Of a DNA stretch of 64,000 nucleotides, positions 1 through 8,953 are shown piece by piece. This DNA is from Brevibacterium album DSM 18261. GTDB taxonomy: Bacteria > Actinomycetota > Actinomycetes > Actinomycetales > Brevibacteriaceae. A model generated the notes under the pieces. It was not told the DNA's origin. It made no database searches and saw only the letters and a list, made by a program, of their open reading frames with translations. The translations under genes were made by a program, and so were the position numbers. The stretch is from the NCBI RefSeq assembly GCF_000426445.1, contig NZ_AUFJ01000011.1, positions 62,001 through 126,000 of the forward strand. The letters run 5' to 3'. Numbering within the stretch: the first letter of the stretch is position 1; each line of letters opens with the position of its first letter.

Positions 1-849
1 CGGTTCGCGATGTCCGAGATCGCCGATGTCCTGGTGGAGGCGCTGCCGGGCGCTGCGGCACACGGCACGGTGCCGTCGCCGCTGGAGCTGTACCGCCGCA
101 TCTGGGCGGTGAGCGACACCTACACCGGACTCCTCGTGCACCGCTACAGGCAGAGCCGGGCGCAGCAGGAGCGGGTCCACCGGGAAGCCTGCCACGCCGC
201 GCTGCTCGCCCTCCGCCAGGGCGAGACCGGGAGCGCGGCTGCGCTGCTTCCGCGGGACTCCGCGGCGCTGTGCGGCTTCTGCGTCCGCAGAGCGCACGGC
301 ACACCGGCCGGTGACGTCCACGAGGTTCTCCTCGCCGTCGAGGACAGACTCGGGGCACGGGGGATCGCGGCGGTCTCCGGAGACCGCGTGCTCGGGGTGA
401 GCACGGCGCCGATGGGACGCATCCCGGGAGAGATCGTGACGACGGGGCCGTGGGGCCAGCTCGAGGACATGCCGATGTCGCTCGTGGCGGCCGAGAGCCT
501 CGCCGTCACGAGCCTCGCGCGCCCGGGCGAGGTGCTCACCCCCGAGCGCGCTTCGTGGCGCGGCGGGCTCGCCGGTGAGCCCTGGCTGCGCAGGCAGCTC
601 GAGGACGAGTTCGTGATGCCGCTCGCGCATGCGCGCGGGGGAGCGGCCGCACTCCTCGACACCGTCAGGGCCGTCCAGGGGGCCGGCGGCGACGTGACCG
701 CCGCGGCGCACGAGCTCAGCTGCCACCGGAACACGGTGCGCTACCGCCTGCGCCGCTTCGAGGAGCTCACGGACGCGGTGCTCACCGAGGTCGAGACGCA
801 GGTGCGCCTGGCCGTGCTCTTCGAGCTCCGCGACCGCGGTGAGGGCTGA
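1..849 (+). CDS. PucR-type transcriptional regulator, C-terminal part
   Basis: The reading frame is open from the first base of the window (CGG TTC GCG precede the first in-window ATG at 10), so the 5' end probably lies outside. The last ~45 residues form the PucR C-terminal helix-turn-helix (AAHELSCHRNTVRYRLRRFEEL), a family in which this domain sits at the end of a ~400-550 residue protein; only ~280 residues are visible. Upstream residues resemble the variable central domain of PucR/CdaR regulators. It lies directly before, and on the same strand as, an acyl-CoA synthetase and a short-chain fatty acid transporter, so it is a candidate regulator of those two genes (inference from position). 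The effector is unknown. Confidence 0.8.
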   Translation, partial: RFAMSEIADVLVEALPGAAAHGTVPSPLELYRRIWAVSDTYTGLLVHRYRQSRAQQERVHREACHAALLALRQGETGSAAALLPRDSAALCGFCVRRAHGTPAGDVHEVLLAVEDRLGARGIAAVSGDRVLGVSTAPMGRIPGEIVTTGPWGQLEDMPMSLVAAESLAVTSLARPGEVLTPERASWRGGLAGEPWLRRQLEDEFVMPLAHARGGAAALLDTVRAVQGAGGDVTAAAHELSCHRNTVRYRLRRFEELTDAVLTEVETQVRLAVLFELRDRGEG

Positions 850-1015
850 GCGGGCAGCCTCTCGACTCAGGACGCGCGCGGACCTTGTGCGGGTGCACAG
901 ACTCGCACGTCGAACTCTGCCGCTGCAGACATGGAACTGTCGTCCTGCACTGGGCATACTCGTTTCCACGCGTCACGGGAGGTGATGCTGCAACGGAGCA
1001 GACAGGAGCGAGTGC

Positions 1016-2584
1016 ATGCGCATCTTCGACCGCTTTCTCAGGGCCGCGGCAGCGGATCCGGACCGCCCGGCGGTCATGGCCACGGACACAGATGCCGAGG
1101 GCCTGAGCTTCGCGGAGCTCGCTGAGATCGGCCGGAGCGCTGCCGCGGGTCTGGCCGCCCGCGGGCTCGGGCCCGGGCAGACCGTGAGCGTGTGTGCGCC
1201 CAACCGGGGGAGGGCGGTCGAGGCCGTGCTCGCGGTCTGGGGCGCGGGCGGCGTGTGGAACCCCCTGAGCACCCGCAGCCCCCTCGACGTGAGCCTCGAC
1301 CTCATGCGAAGGGCCGAGACCGCGCTGGTGCTCGTCTCCCGCGAGCACCACGATGCGGTGGGCCGGATGCGGGAGGCGATGCCGGGTGCCCAGATCGTCT
1401 CACTCGACGAGCGGGGACCGTGCGATGTCTCCTGGGACGAGCTGCGCATCGGCGGCGCGGAGGCCCCGGAGCTGCCCGGGGACCCCTTCGGCAGCGCAGA
1501 TGCCGCGGTGGTGCGCATCGGCACGGGAGGCACCACGGGACGGTCGAAGATCGTGGAGTGGACGACCCGGGTGTGGGAGTCCCTGCAGGCCTCGGCGGAG
1601 ATCCACCTGCCGCAGAGCGAGGGCGCACGCATGCTGATCGCCGCTCCCTTCACGCACGCCGCGGGCGTCATGGGACTCGTGAGCCTGTTCCGCGGCGGGA
1701 CGCTGCACCTCATGGACGGCTTCGATGCCGGAGCAGTCCTCGATGTGATCGCTCGCGGCGAAGCCACCCACCTCTTCCTCCCTCCCACGGCCTTCTACGA
1801 CCTCGTCGAGGAGCAGCGCAGACGGCCCCGGGACGTCTCCGGGCTGGAGGAGCTGCTGCTGGCCGCCGCCCCCATCGCCCCGCAGCGTCTGGCGGACGGG
1901 GCCCGTCTGCTCGGCTGGAAGGTCGCGCAGTCCTTCGGCCAGGCCGAGGCGCCCATGCTCGTGTCCTATCTCTCCGCCGCGCAGGTGCGAGAGGCGGCCG
2001 AGGACGGCGATCCGGCGGCGCTGTCCTCCTGCGGACGGCCCACGGCGCTGAGCGAGGTCTCCATCCGCGATGCGCACGGCGCTGTGGCGACCGGGGCCTC
2101 GGGCGAGATCTGCGTCCGCGGCTCGCTCGTCGCCGACGGATACTTCCGCGATCCCGCACGGACCGCAGAGGCGCACGCGGACGGCTGGCTCCGCACGGGT
2201 GATGTCGGATTCCTCGACCCGGACGGCTTCCTGCACATCCGCGACCGGCTGAAGGACATGATCATCACCGGGGGCTTCAACGTCTATGCCGCGGAGGTCG
2301 AGGCCGTGCTGCTCACCCAGCCCGGGGTCGGGGGCGCGGCGGTCGTGGGGCTCTCGGATGAGCGCTGGGGCGAACGGGTGACGGCATTCGTCGTCCCGGC
2401 CGATGCCCGGCGACGCCCTTCCGCGGAGGAGCTCATCGCCGCGGTGAGGGAGCGTCTCGGCCCCGTGCACGCGCCCAAGGAGATCCGCTTTCTCACGAGC
2501 CTGCCGGCCACCCCGGTGGGAAAGATCGACAAGGTCCGGCTGCGTGAGGACGCACGGCCGGGCGCGGAAGGACGCATCCGATGA
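1016..2584 (+). CDS. AMP-forming acyl-CoA synthetase
   Basis: Adenylate-forming enzyme (ANL superfamily) expected to activate a carboxylic acid to acyl-AMP and then acyl-CoA in the cytoplasm. Visible motifs: the Gly/Thr-rich ATP loop GTGGTTGRSK near residue 168, the hinge TGDVGFLDPDGF near 395, the A8 motif ITGGFNVYAAEVE near 418, and PVGKIDK with the catalytic lysine near 500. Length 522 aa is normal. The ATG at 1016 has AGGAG at 1003-1007. Its stop overlaps the start of the AtoE-type transporter (ATGA), so the two are translationally coupled. That pairing suggests uptake followed by CoA activation of a short-chain acid; the exact substrate cannot be read from the sequence. Confidence 0.85.
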   Translation: MRIFDRFLRAAAADPDRPAVMATDTDAEGLSFAELAEIGRSAAAGLAARGLGPGQTVSVCAPNRGRAVEAVLAVWGAGGVWNPLSTRSPLDVSLDLMRRAETALVLVSREHHDAVGRMREAMPGAQIVSLDERGPCDVSWDELRIGGAEAPELPGDPFGSADAAVVRIGTGGTTGRSKIVEWTTRVWESLQASAEIHLPQSEGARMLIAAPFTHAAGVMGLVSLFRGGTLHLMDGFDAGAVLDVIARGEATHLFLPPTAFYDLVEEQRRRPRDVSGLEELLLAAAPIAPQRLADGARLLGWKVAQSFGQAEAPMLVSYLSAAQVREAAEDGDPAALSSCGRPTALSEVSIRDAHGAVATGASGEICVRGSLVADGYFRDPARTAEAHADGWLRTGDVGFLDPDGFLHIRDRLKDMIITGGFNVYAAEVEAVLLTQPGVGGAAVVGLSDERWGERVTAFVVPADARRRPSAEELIAAVRERLGPVHAPKEIRFLTSLPATPVGKIDKVRLREDARPGAEGRIR

Positions 2585-3921
2585 AGACCCTCGCCCGCTC
2601 CCTCAACATCGCAGTCGAGCGCTGGCTGCCGAGCTCGTTCCTGTTCGCCATCGTGCTGACGCTGCTCACGGCGCTGCTCGGCATCACGGCGGGAGGCGCG
2701 AGCCCCCTGGACATGGCCGGCCACTGGTACTCGGGCTTCTGGGACTTCCTCGAGTTCGGCATGCAGATGACCCTCATCATCGTGACCGGGTATGCGCTCG
2801 CGAAGGCCCCCCTCGTCGCCCGCCTGCTGCGCGCGCTCGCCTCCCGCCCGCGGACCCAGCGCTCGGCGCTCTCCGTCGTGATGCTGTCCTCCGCCGCGGC
2901 GGGGATCATCAGCTGGGGCCTCGGCTTCGTGTTCGGCACCCTGCTGGCGATCGAGGTCGCCCGGGCCTGCCGGAAGGCGGACTTCCGGCTGCTCATCGCC
3001 GCCTCCTACACCGCCGTCATCGCCACCCAGCCCATGAGCATCACCCTCACCGCGCCCCTGCTCGTGAACACGCCGGGCAATCCCTTCGAGGAGCAGATCG
3101 GGCTCATCCCCGTCACGGAGACGATCTTCAGCCCCACCATGATCGCGGTCTCGCTCCTGGGCTTCGCAGGCGTCTACTGCGCCTACCTCCTCATGGCCCC
3201 GGCCGCGGACGATGTCGTCCCCTTCGCCGGGCAGGAGCGGCAGGAGGAGCGGCAGGTGCCCGCCGGTGCGGCATCCGCCCCCCGCACGCCGGCCGAGCGC
3301 ATCAACGACTCGCGGATCCTCGGCGGGCTCATCGTCCTCCTGGGGCTCACGGCCCTCGGCCTGTACGTCGCGGAGAACGGGGTCAACCTCGAGCTCAACA
3401 TCATGAACCTCACCTTCCTCGTGCTCGGCCTCGCCCTGCACGGCAGCCCCGAGCGGTACATGCGGACCATCGGGGAGGGGATCTCCGCCGCCGCCGGGAT
3501 CGTCGTCCAGTTCCCCTTCTACGCGGGCATCATCGGGATGATGGGCGGCGCGGGCCTCATCGTGCTGATCGGCGGCTGGTTCGCCTCCGCCTCGACGGAG
3601 GCGACCTTCCCCGTGCTCACCCTGGTCTCCGCCATGATCGTCAACATCTTCGTGCCCTCGGCCGGAGGACAGTGGCTCGTGCAGGGGCCGGTCATGCTCG
3701 AGGCGAGCCGGGACATGGCGGTGCCCGCCGCGACGGTGGTCAACGCCGTCTCGGTGGGGGACATGGTCACCAACCTCCTTCAGCCCTTCTTCGTGCTGCC
3801 GGCGCTGGGGCTGTCCGGACTCGCGCTCAAGGACATCTGGGGCTACTGCATGACGGCGATGACGATCCTCATCGTCGTCTCGTGCACGGTCTTCCTCGTC
3901 TTCCCCCTCCTGGGGTGGTGA
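2581..3921 (+). CDS. AtoE-family short-chain fatty acid transporter
   Basis: Polytopic inner-membrane protein of 446 aa matching the AtoE (TIGR00366) short-chain fatty acid transporter family in length and in its N-terminus (ERWLPSSFLFAIVLTLLTAL), with about a dozen hydrophobic segments and conserved stretches such as SWGLGFVFGTLLAIEVA and VPSAGGQWLVQGPV. It should import short-chain acids such as acetoacetate or butyrate. It starts inside the stop codon of the acyl-CoA synthetase (ATGA at 2581), so uptake and activation are produced together. There is no terminator-like hairpin after it. The name is given by family; substrate preference is inferred. Confidence 0.85.
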   Translation: MKTLARSLNIAVERWLPSSFLFAIVLTLLTALLGITAGGASPLDMAGHWYSGFWDFLEFGMQMTLIIVTGYALAKAPLVARLLRALASRPRTQRSALSVVMLSSAAAGIISWGLGFVFGTLLAIEVARACRKADFRLLIAASYTAVIATQPMSITLTAPLLVNTPGNPFEEQIGLIPVTETIFSPTMIAVSLLGFAGVYCAYLLMAPAADDVVPFAGQERQEERQVPAGAASAPRTPAERINDSRILGGLIVLLGLTALGLYVAENGVNLELNIMNLTFLVLGLALHGSPERYMRTIGEGISAAAGIVVQFPFYAGIIGMMGGAGLIVLIGGWFASASTEATFPVLTLVSAMIVNIFVPSAGGQWLVQGPVMLEASRDMAVPAATVVNAVSVGDMVTNLLQPFFVLPALGLSGLALKDIWGYCMTAMTILIVVSCTVFLVFPLLGW

Positions 3922-3958
3922 TCCCGCGGGAGCCGGATCGCCCCCGAACATGTGAGTC

Positions 3959-4007
3959 TGCACTCACTGCATGTTCTGCACTTGATGCAAACATTGCAGT
4001 GAGTGCA
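3959..4007. promoter_or_regulatory. triple TGCA-N5-TGCA operator-like array
   Basis: Three 13-bp elements TGCA-N5-TGCA occupy 3959-3971, 3977-3989 and 3995-4007, with centres exactly 18 bp apart (3965, 3983, 4001). The first and third, with flanks, form perfect 15-bp inverted arms (TCTGCACTCACTGCA / TGCAGTGAGTGCAGA). The array ends 11 bp before the GTG start of the TetR gene and overlaps its best -10 candidate (CAGAAT, 4006-4011). It is most simply an autoregulatory operator for that repressor and its exporter; binding is inferred. Confidence 0.7.
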
Positions 4008-4018
4008 GAATTGTCTGC

Positions 4019-4786
4019 GTGAGTGAAGAGCAGGGAGGCGACGGGAACGCGCCGCAGGACAGCACCGAGAGCACGCCCTCCGGGCAGGGCGGCGAGACCC
4101 TGCGCGACAGGAAGGCCCGTCTCACCCGCGAGGCCATCCATACCGCTGCGGTGCGCCTCGCCTACACGAAGGGGCTGGAGGAGGCGACCATCGCGCAGAT
4201 CTCCGCCGAGGCGGGGATCTCGCAGCGCACGTTCTTCAACTACTTCGCGAGCAAGGAGGACGCGATCATCGGCACCGCCGTCAACGGGCCGGATCCCCGC
4301 GTGGTCGACGAGGCCGTCGCGGCCGCAGACTTCTCCCGCGACGTGTTCTCCGAGACCGCCGCCGTCATCCGCGAGATTATGTCCCATTCGCTCGGCGACG
4401 ACGAGACGCGGGAGATGCGCCGCGTGCTGTTCATGCAGAACCCCTTGCTCGTGCAGCGCAAGTCCGACACCAGCAGCAGGCTCGCCTCGCTGCTCATCGA
4501 CGTCCTCGCGGACCGGCTGGCCGACCGCATCGCGGCTCTCGACCTCCCCGCGGGCTTCAGCACGCGCGATGCGGCCCGGATGATCGTCCTCATCTCCTTC
4601 GCGCCGCTGCGCAACACCTACGCGATGGTGGCCGAGCAGAACCGCCTTGCGCAGGTGCATGAGCAGGGCCCGGACGCGCCGCGGGAGACGCTCCCGCCCC
4701 CGGACACCACGCCCGAGGCCTCGTTCGAGCGCTTCACCCATTCGCTCCACCTGTTCCGCTCGATCCTGGAAGGCCTCCGGTCGTGA
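4019..4786 (+). CDS. TetR-family transcriptional regulator
   Basis: A 255-aa protein with an N-terminal TetR helix-turn-helix at about residues 30-80 (key stretch EATIAQISAEAGISQRTFFN followed by YFASKEDAI). The C-terminal ligand domain is not recognisable. The GTG at 4019 has no Shine-Dalgarno sequence; a -10-like CAGAAT lies 7 nt upstream, so the mRNA may be leaderless. The gene is preceded by three operator-like palindromic sites and its stop codon overlaps a possible GTG start of the following DHA2 exporter, so it most likely represses itself and that exporter in response to an exported compound (inference from the common TetR-efflux arrangement). Confidence 0.9.
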   Translation: MSEEQGGDGNAPQDSTESTPSGQGGETLRDRKARLTREAIHTAAVRLAYTKGLEEATIAQISAEAGISQRTFFNYFASKEDAIIGTAVNGPDPRVVDEAVAAADFSRDVFSETAAVIREIMSHSLGDDETREMRRVLFMQNPLLVQRKSDTSSRLASLLIDVLADRLADRIAALDLPAGFSTRDAARMIVLISFAPLRNTYAMVAEQNRLAQVHEQGPDAPRETLPPPDTTPEASFERFTHSLHLFRSILEGLRS

Positions 4787-4824
4787 GAAGACACCCCACC
4801 GCACACACAGAGACGGAGACGCCC

Positions 4825-6450
4825 ATGCCCGCCCCCCAGGGAGATGCCACCGCACCCGCAGCCGCCGCGGGCGCCGCTGCCCCGCAGGCCCGGGCGGGGA
4901 CGGCCGGACCGACCGCGGGCTCGATCTGGCTCCTGTTCATCGGCCTCATGCTGGCGATGTTCATGTTCTCGCTCAACCAGACGATCCTCGCGACCGCGCT
5001 GCCCACGATCGTGGGCGAGCTCGACGGCGTGGACCAGATGCTGTGGATCCAGACCGGCTTCATGCTCTCGTCCACGATCCTCATGCCCGCCTACGGCAAG
5101 CTGGGCGATCAGCTGGGCCGCAAGCCCCTCTTCATCTTCGCGATCTCCGTCTTCCTCGTCGGCTCGATCGTGGGCTTCTTCGCCCAGTCGATGCCCGTGC
5201 TCATCACCGGCCGCATCGTCCAGGGCGTCGGCGGCGGCGGGATGATGATCCTCTCCCAGTCGATCATCGCGAGCGTCGTCCCCGCCCGGCAGCGCGGCAA
5301 GTACATGGGGATCATGGGCTCGGTCTTCGCGGTCTCCTCCGTGGCCGGCCCCCTCATCGGCGGCTGGCTCACGGAGGGGCCGGGCTGGCGCTGGGCGTTC
5401 CTGCTCGCGCTCCCGCTGGGCCTGCTCGCGATCCTCGCGACGGTCTTCTTCTTCCGTGAGGACCCCTCCACCCGCACGGGCGAGCACGGCGTCGACGTGT
5501 TCGGGCTCGCCCTCATCGCCGTCTTCACGAGCGCGGTCGTGCTCGTCGCGGCCTGGGGCGGCACGCAGCACGAGTGGACGTCCCCGGTCATCCTCGGCCT
5601 GTGCGCGGCGGCCGTCCTCTCCGCCGTCGCGTTCGTGCTCGTGGAGCTGCGGGTCAGGACTCCCATCATCCCGATGGAGCTGTTCCGCGACCGCAACTTC
5701 ACGCTGGCCTCGATCACCGGCATCCTGCTCTCGGTCGGGATGTTCGGCGTCATCTCCTACATGCCGACCTACCTGCAGATGACCCACGAGCTCTCCCCGT
5801 CGGTCGCCGGCCTCTCCATGACCCCGCTCATGGCGGCGATGCTCATCGTCGGCACCACGGTGGGCTTCGCGGTGTCGAAGTACGGCCGCTACCGCCGCTT
5901 CCCCATCATCGGCATGGCGATCGCCACAGCGGGCCTCGTGCTCCTGTCCACCCTCCACGTCGAGACGCCCATGTGGCAGATCATGATCTGGCTCGGGGTG
6001 TTCGGAACGGGGCTGGGGCTTGCGATGCAGCAGCTCGTGCTCATCGTGCAGAACTCCTTCCCCGTGAGCATGGTGGGCACCGCGACCGCCTCGAACAACT
6101 ACTTCCGCCAGGTGGGCGGGACGCTCGGCATGTCGCTCGTCGGCACGCTGTTCACCTCCCGCCTCATGTCCAATCTCGAGGAGGGGATGCGCGGGCTGCC
6201 CGCGGACGCCGGCGACATGGGCTCGGCCAACCAGCTCACGCCCGACCTCGTCGCGCACCTCCCGGAGCCGCTCTACGACCTCGTGGTCCACGCCTACAAC
6301 GATGCGCTCGTCCCGCTGTTCCTCTGGTGCGCGCCGCTCACCGCGATCGCCTTCGTCACCTCGATGTTCATCGTCCACAAGCCGCTCGCCACGAAGAACG
6401 AGCCGAATGCGCCCGCACGGGCGACCCGGGAGCGGCTCGCGGAGGACTGA
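4825..6450 (+). CDS. MFS drug exporter, DHA2 (EmrB/QacA-like) family
   Basis: A 541-aa major-facilitator protein with many hydrophobic segments, consistent with the 14-helix DHA2 drug:H+ antiporters. Motif A is visible as GKLGDQLGRKPLF, the QTILATALPTI signature lies in helix 1, and the antiporter motif C-like RIVQGVGGGGMM follows. The ATG at 4825 (MPAPQGD) has GGAG about 8 nt upstream; a GTG at 4783, overlapping the repressor stop codon, would add 14 residues and is the alternative start. It is co-transcribed with the TetR gene. It should export a hydrophobic or toxic compound across the cytoplasmic membrane; the substrate is unknown. Confidence 0.9.
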   Translation: MPAPQGDATAPAAAAGAAAPQARAGTAGPTAGSIWLLFIGLMLAMFMFSLNQTILATALPTIVGELDGVDQMLWIQTGFMLSSTILMPAYGKLGDQLGRKPLFIFAISVFLVGSIVGFFAQSMPVLITGRIVQGVGGGGMMILSQSIIASVVPARQRGKYMGIMGSVFAVSSVAGPLIGGWLTEGPGWRWAFLLALPLGLLAILATVFFFREDPSTRTGEHGVDVFGLALIAVFTSAVVLVAAWGGTQHEWTSPVILGLCAAAVLSAVAFVLVELRVRTPIIPMELFRDRNFTLASITGILLSVGMFGVISYMPTYLQMTHELSPSVAGLSMTPLMAAMLIVGTTVGFAVSKYGRYRRFPIIGMAIATAGLVLLSTLHVETPMWQIMIWLGVFGTGLGLAMQQLVLIVQNSFPVSMVGTATASNNYFRQVGGTLGMSLVGTLFTSRLMSNLEEGMRGLPADAGDMGSANQLTPDLVAHLPEPLYDLVVHAYNDALVPLFLWCAPLTAIAFVTSMFIVHKPLATKNEPNAPARATRERLAED

Positions 6451-6475
6451 GACCCGTATGACAGGATGAGTGACC

Positions 6476-7444
6476 ATGACGACGCTCACCATCCTCACCA
6501 GCCCCGGCCGCTACCGGCCCGCCTCCTTCGAGCGGCTGGCCCGTGACGCCGAGGTGCGCTGGACGGAGGCCGACGGCCTCGCCGCCGCTCTCCCGGGCTC
6601 CGATGCGCTGCTCATGTGGGACTTCTTCTCGCCCGCGCTCGCGGATGCGCTGCCGGCCGCCGACGCCCTGCGCTGGGTGCACGCCGCGAGCGCGGGCGTC
6701 GACTCCCTCCGCTTCCCCGCGCTCGTCGAGCACGGCGCGGAGGTGACGAACGCCCACGGCGTGTTCGATCAGGCCATCGCAGAGTACGTGCTCCACACCG
6801 TGCTCATGTTCGCGAAGCGGGCACCGGAGTCGCTGGAGCTCCAGCGCGTTCACGACTGGCGCAGACGCGAGCTCGAGCAGGTCGCGGGCACCCGGGCGCT
6901 CGTGGTCGGCACCGGCGGGATCGGCCGCCGGATCGCGCAGCTGCTGAACGGCCTCGGCGTCGAGGTGGCCGGGGCGGCGAGCCGGGAGCGGGCAGGCGAC
7001 GCGGACTTCACCCGGATCGTCGACTCCGCGCAGCTGGCAGCCCACCTGGCCGAGGTCGACTGGCTCATCAATGCGGCACCGCTCACCGAGGCGACGACGG
7101 GTCTCTTCGACGCCGAGGTGTTCGCTGCGCTGCCTGCGCGCGCCCGGTTCATCAGCATCGGCCGCGGCCGCTCCACGGTCACGGACGACCTCGTGCGCGC
7201 GCTGGAGACGGGGCAGATCGCAGGCGCTGGCCTCGATGTCACCGATCCCGAGCCGCTGCCCGCCGGCCACCCGCTGTGGGACGCCCCGGGTGCGCTCATC
7301 ACGGCCCATCTCTCCGGAGACACGGAGGGCTGGATGGACCGGCTGGCCGCGCAGTTCCTCGAGTACTGGGACCGCTGGATCGCGGGCGCTCCCTTCCCGC
7401 AGACGGTGGACCTGCGCGCCGGCTACGTGCCCAGCCGGAGCTGA
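6476..7444 (+). CDS. D-2-hydroxyacid dehydrogenase family protein
   Basis: NAD(P)-dependent oxidoreductase of the D-isomer 2-hydroxyacid dehydrogenase family, 322 aa. It has the Rossmann motif GTGGIGRRIAQLLNGLG near residue 140, the arginine-containing segment FISIGRGRSTVTDDL, the GAGLDVTDPEPLP segment carrying the family's acidic residue, and AHLSGDT with the catalytic-type histidine. The start is ATG 6476 with AGGA at 6463; GTG 6470 is an alternative. It stands alone between the exporter and the convergent glpK, from which it is separated by 3 bp. The substrate (glyoxylate/hydroxypyruvate or another 2-oxoacid) cannot be decided. Confidence 0.88.
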   Translation: MTTLTILTSPGRYRPASFERLARDAEVRWTEADGLAAALPGSDALLMWDFFSPALADALPAADALRWVHAASAGVDSLRFPALVEHGAEVTNAHGVFDQAIAEYVLHTVLMFAKRAPESLELQRVHDWRRRELEQVAGTRALVVGTGGIGRRIAQLLNGLGVEVAGAASRERAGDADFTRIVDSAQLAAHLAEVDWLINAAPLTEATTGLFDAEVFAALPARARFISIGRGRSTVTDDLVRALETGQIAGAGLDVTDPEPLPAGHPLWDAPGALITAHLSGDTEGWMDRLAAQFLEYWDRWIAGAPFPQTVDLRAGYVPSRS

Positions 7445-7454
7445 GCCTCAGCTC
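7438..7454. repeat. 17-nt palindrome across two convergent stop codons
   Basis: GAGCTGAG-C-CTCAGCTC is a perfect palindrome with one central base. It contains the TGA of the hydroxyacid dehydrogenase (+) and the TGA of glpK (-); both genes end AGC TGA. It may act as a small two-way hairpin, but it has no U-tract. Confidence 0.6.
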
Positions 7455-8944
7455 TGTGCCCACCCCAGCGAGCGCTCGACCGCCTGCTCCCAACGCGCCA
7501 GGCGGGCGGAGCGCTCGGAGGCGGCCATGCGCGGGGCCCAGCGGCCCGTCTCCTCCCAGAGCGCCGCGAGGTCCTCCGTGCCGGAGAACGCGCCTGCGCC
7601 CATCCCGGCCGCGAACGCCGCGCCCGTGGCCGTCGACTCGATGGATCCCCGCGTGACCTCGCAGTCGGAGACGTCCGCCTGGAACTGCATGAGCGCGTCG
7701 TTGACGGCCATGCCCCCGTCCGCGCGCAGGGTGTCGATCGCGAATCCGGAGTCCGTCCGCAGGGTCTCGATGACCTCCGCCGTCTGGAAGGCGGTGGACT
7801 CGAGCGCGGCCCGGGCGATGTGCGCCTTCGTGGCGAAGCGGGTGAGCCCCACGACGGTCCCGCGCGCGTCCGGGCGCCAGCGCGGGGCGAACAGGCCGGA
7901 GAACGCCGGGACGAAGTACACGTCTCCCGAGTCCTCGACGGAGTTCGCCAGGGTCTCGACCTCCTCCGAGGAGGAGATGAGGCCCAGACCGTCGCGCAGC
8001 CAGTGGACGAGTGAGCCGGCGACCGCGATCGAGCCCTCGAGCGCATAGGCCGCGGGAGCCCCGGCCCGCTGATAGGCGACGGTGGTGATGAGGCCGCCGC
8101 CCGAGGCGACGGGCCGCTCGCCGGTGTTGGTGAGCAGGAAGCAGCCCGTGCCGTAGGTGTTCTTCGTATCACCGGGTGAGAAGGCGCACTGCCCGAAGGC
8201 CGCGGACTGCTGATCGCCGAGCACTCCCGTGATCGGCACGCCGCCGAGCAGCTGGTGCCCCGAGACCGTGCCGAACTCGCCGATCGAGGGCAGGATCTCA
8301 GGCAGCATCGCCCGCGGCACTCCCGTGAGCCGCAGCAGCTCCTCCGACCAGTCGAGGGAGCGCAGGTCCATGAGCATGGTGCGCGAGGCGTTCGTCACAT
8401 CGGTGACATGGCGTCCGCCGGCGGGCCCGCCCGTGAGGTTCCAGATGAGCCAGCTGTCGACGGTGCCGAAGAGGAGCTTCCCCTCCCGGGCCGCCTCCCG
8501 CTGTGCGGGCGTGAGCCGGTCGAGGATCCACATGAGCTTGACGGCGGAGAAGTAGGTCGCCACGGGCAGCCCCGTGATCGCGGCGACGGACTCCGCCTCG
8601 GAGCTCAGCCGCTCGACGAGGTCCTCGCCGCGGGTGTCCTGCCAGACGAGCGCGGGGTGCACCGGCCTGCCGGTGGCGGCCTCCCACACGACGGTGGTCT
8701 CCCGCTGATCGGTGATCCCCACACAGGAGATGTCGGCCGAGGTCAGCTGCGCCCTGCCGAGGACGGAGCCGATCACCTCGCGCGTCGTGTTCCAGATCTC
8801 GAGCGCATCGTGCTCGACCCAGCCCGGCCGCGGGAAGGACTGGGCGAACTCCCGGGAGACGGATGCGAGCGCGCGGCCGTCCTCGGTGAGGACGACCGCG
8901 CGGGTCGAGGTCGTCCCCTCATCGACGGCGAGGATATGACCCAT
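7448..8944 (-). CDS. glpK: glycerol kinase
   Basis: FGGY-family sugar kinase converting glycerol and ATP to glycerol-3-phosphate in the cytoplasm. The N-terminal ATP loop AVDEGTTSTRAVV, the SADISCVGITDQRETTVVW segment, and GDQQSAAFGQCAF followed by TKNTYGTGCFLL are all characteristic of GlpK; length 498 aa is normal. It follows gap by 9 bp on the same strand, so it probably shares the gap transcript. No glycerol facilitator or GlpD is adjacent. Confidence 0.96.
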   Translation of the reverse strand: MGHILAVDEGTTSTRAVVLTEDGRALASVSREFAQSFPRPGWVEHDALEIWNTTREVIGSVLGRAQLTSADISCVGITDQRETTVVWEAATGRPVHPALVWQDTRGEDLVERLSSEAESVAAITGLPVATYFSAVKLMWILDRLTPAQREAAREGKLLFGTVDSWLIWNLTGGPAGGRHVTDVTNASRTMLMDLRSLDWSEELLRLTGVPRAMLPEILPSIGEFGTVSGHQLLGGVPITGVLGDQQSAAFGQCAFSPGDTKNTYGTGCFLLTNTGERPVASGGGLITTVAYQRAGAPAAYALEGSIAVAGSLVHWLRDGLGLISSSEEVETLANSVEDSGDVYFVPAFSGLFAPRWRPDARGTVVGLTRFATKAHIARAALESTAFQTAEVIETLRTDSGFAIDTLRADGGMAVNDALMQFQADVSDCEVTRGSIESTATGAAFAAGMGAGAFSGTEDLAALWEETGRWAPRMAASERSARLARWEQAVERSLGWAQS

Positions 8945-8953
8945 GGCGGCTGA

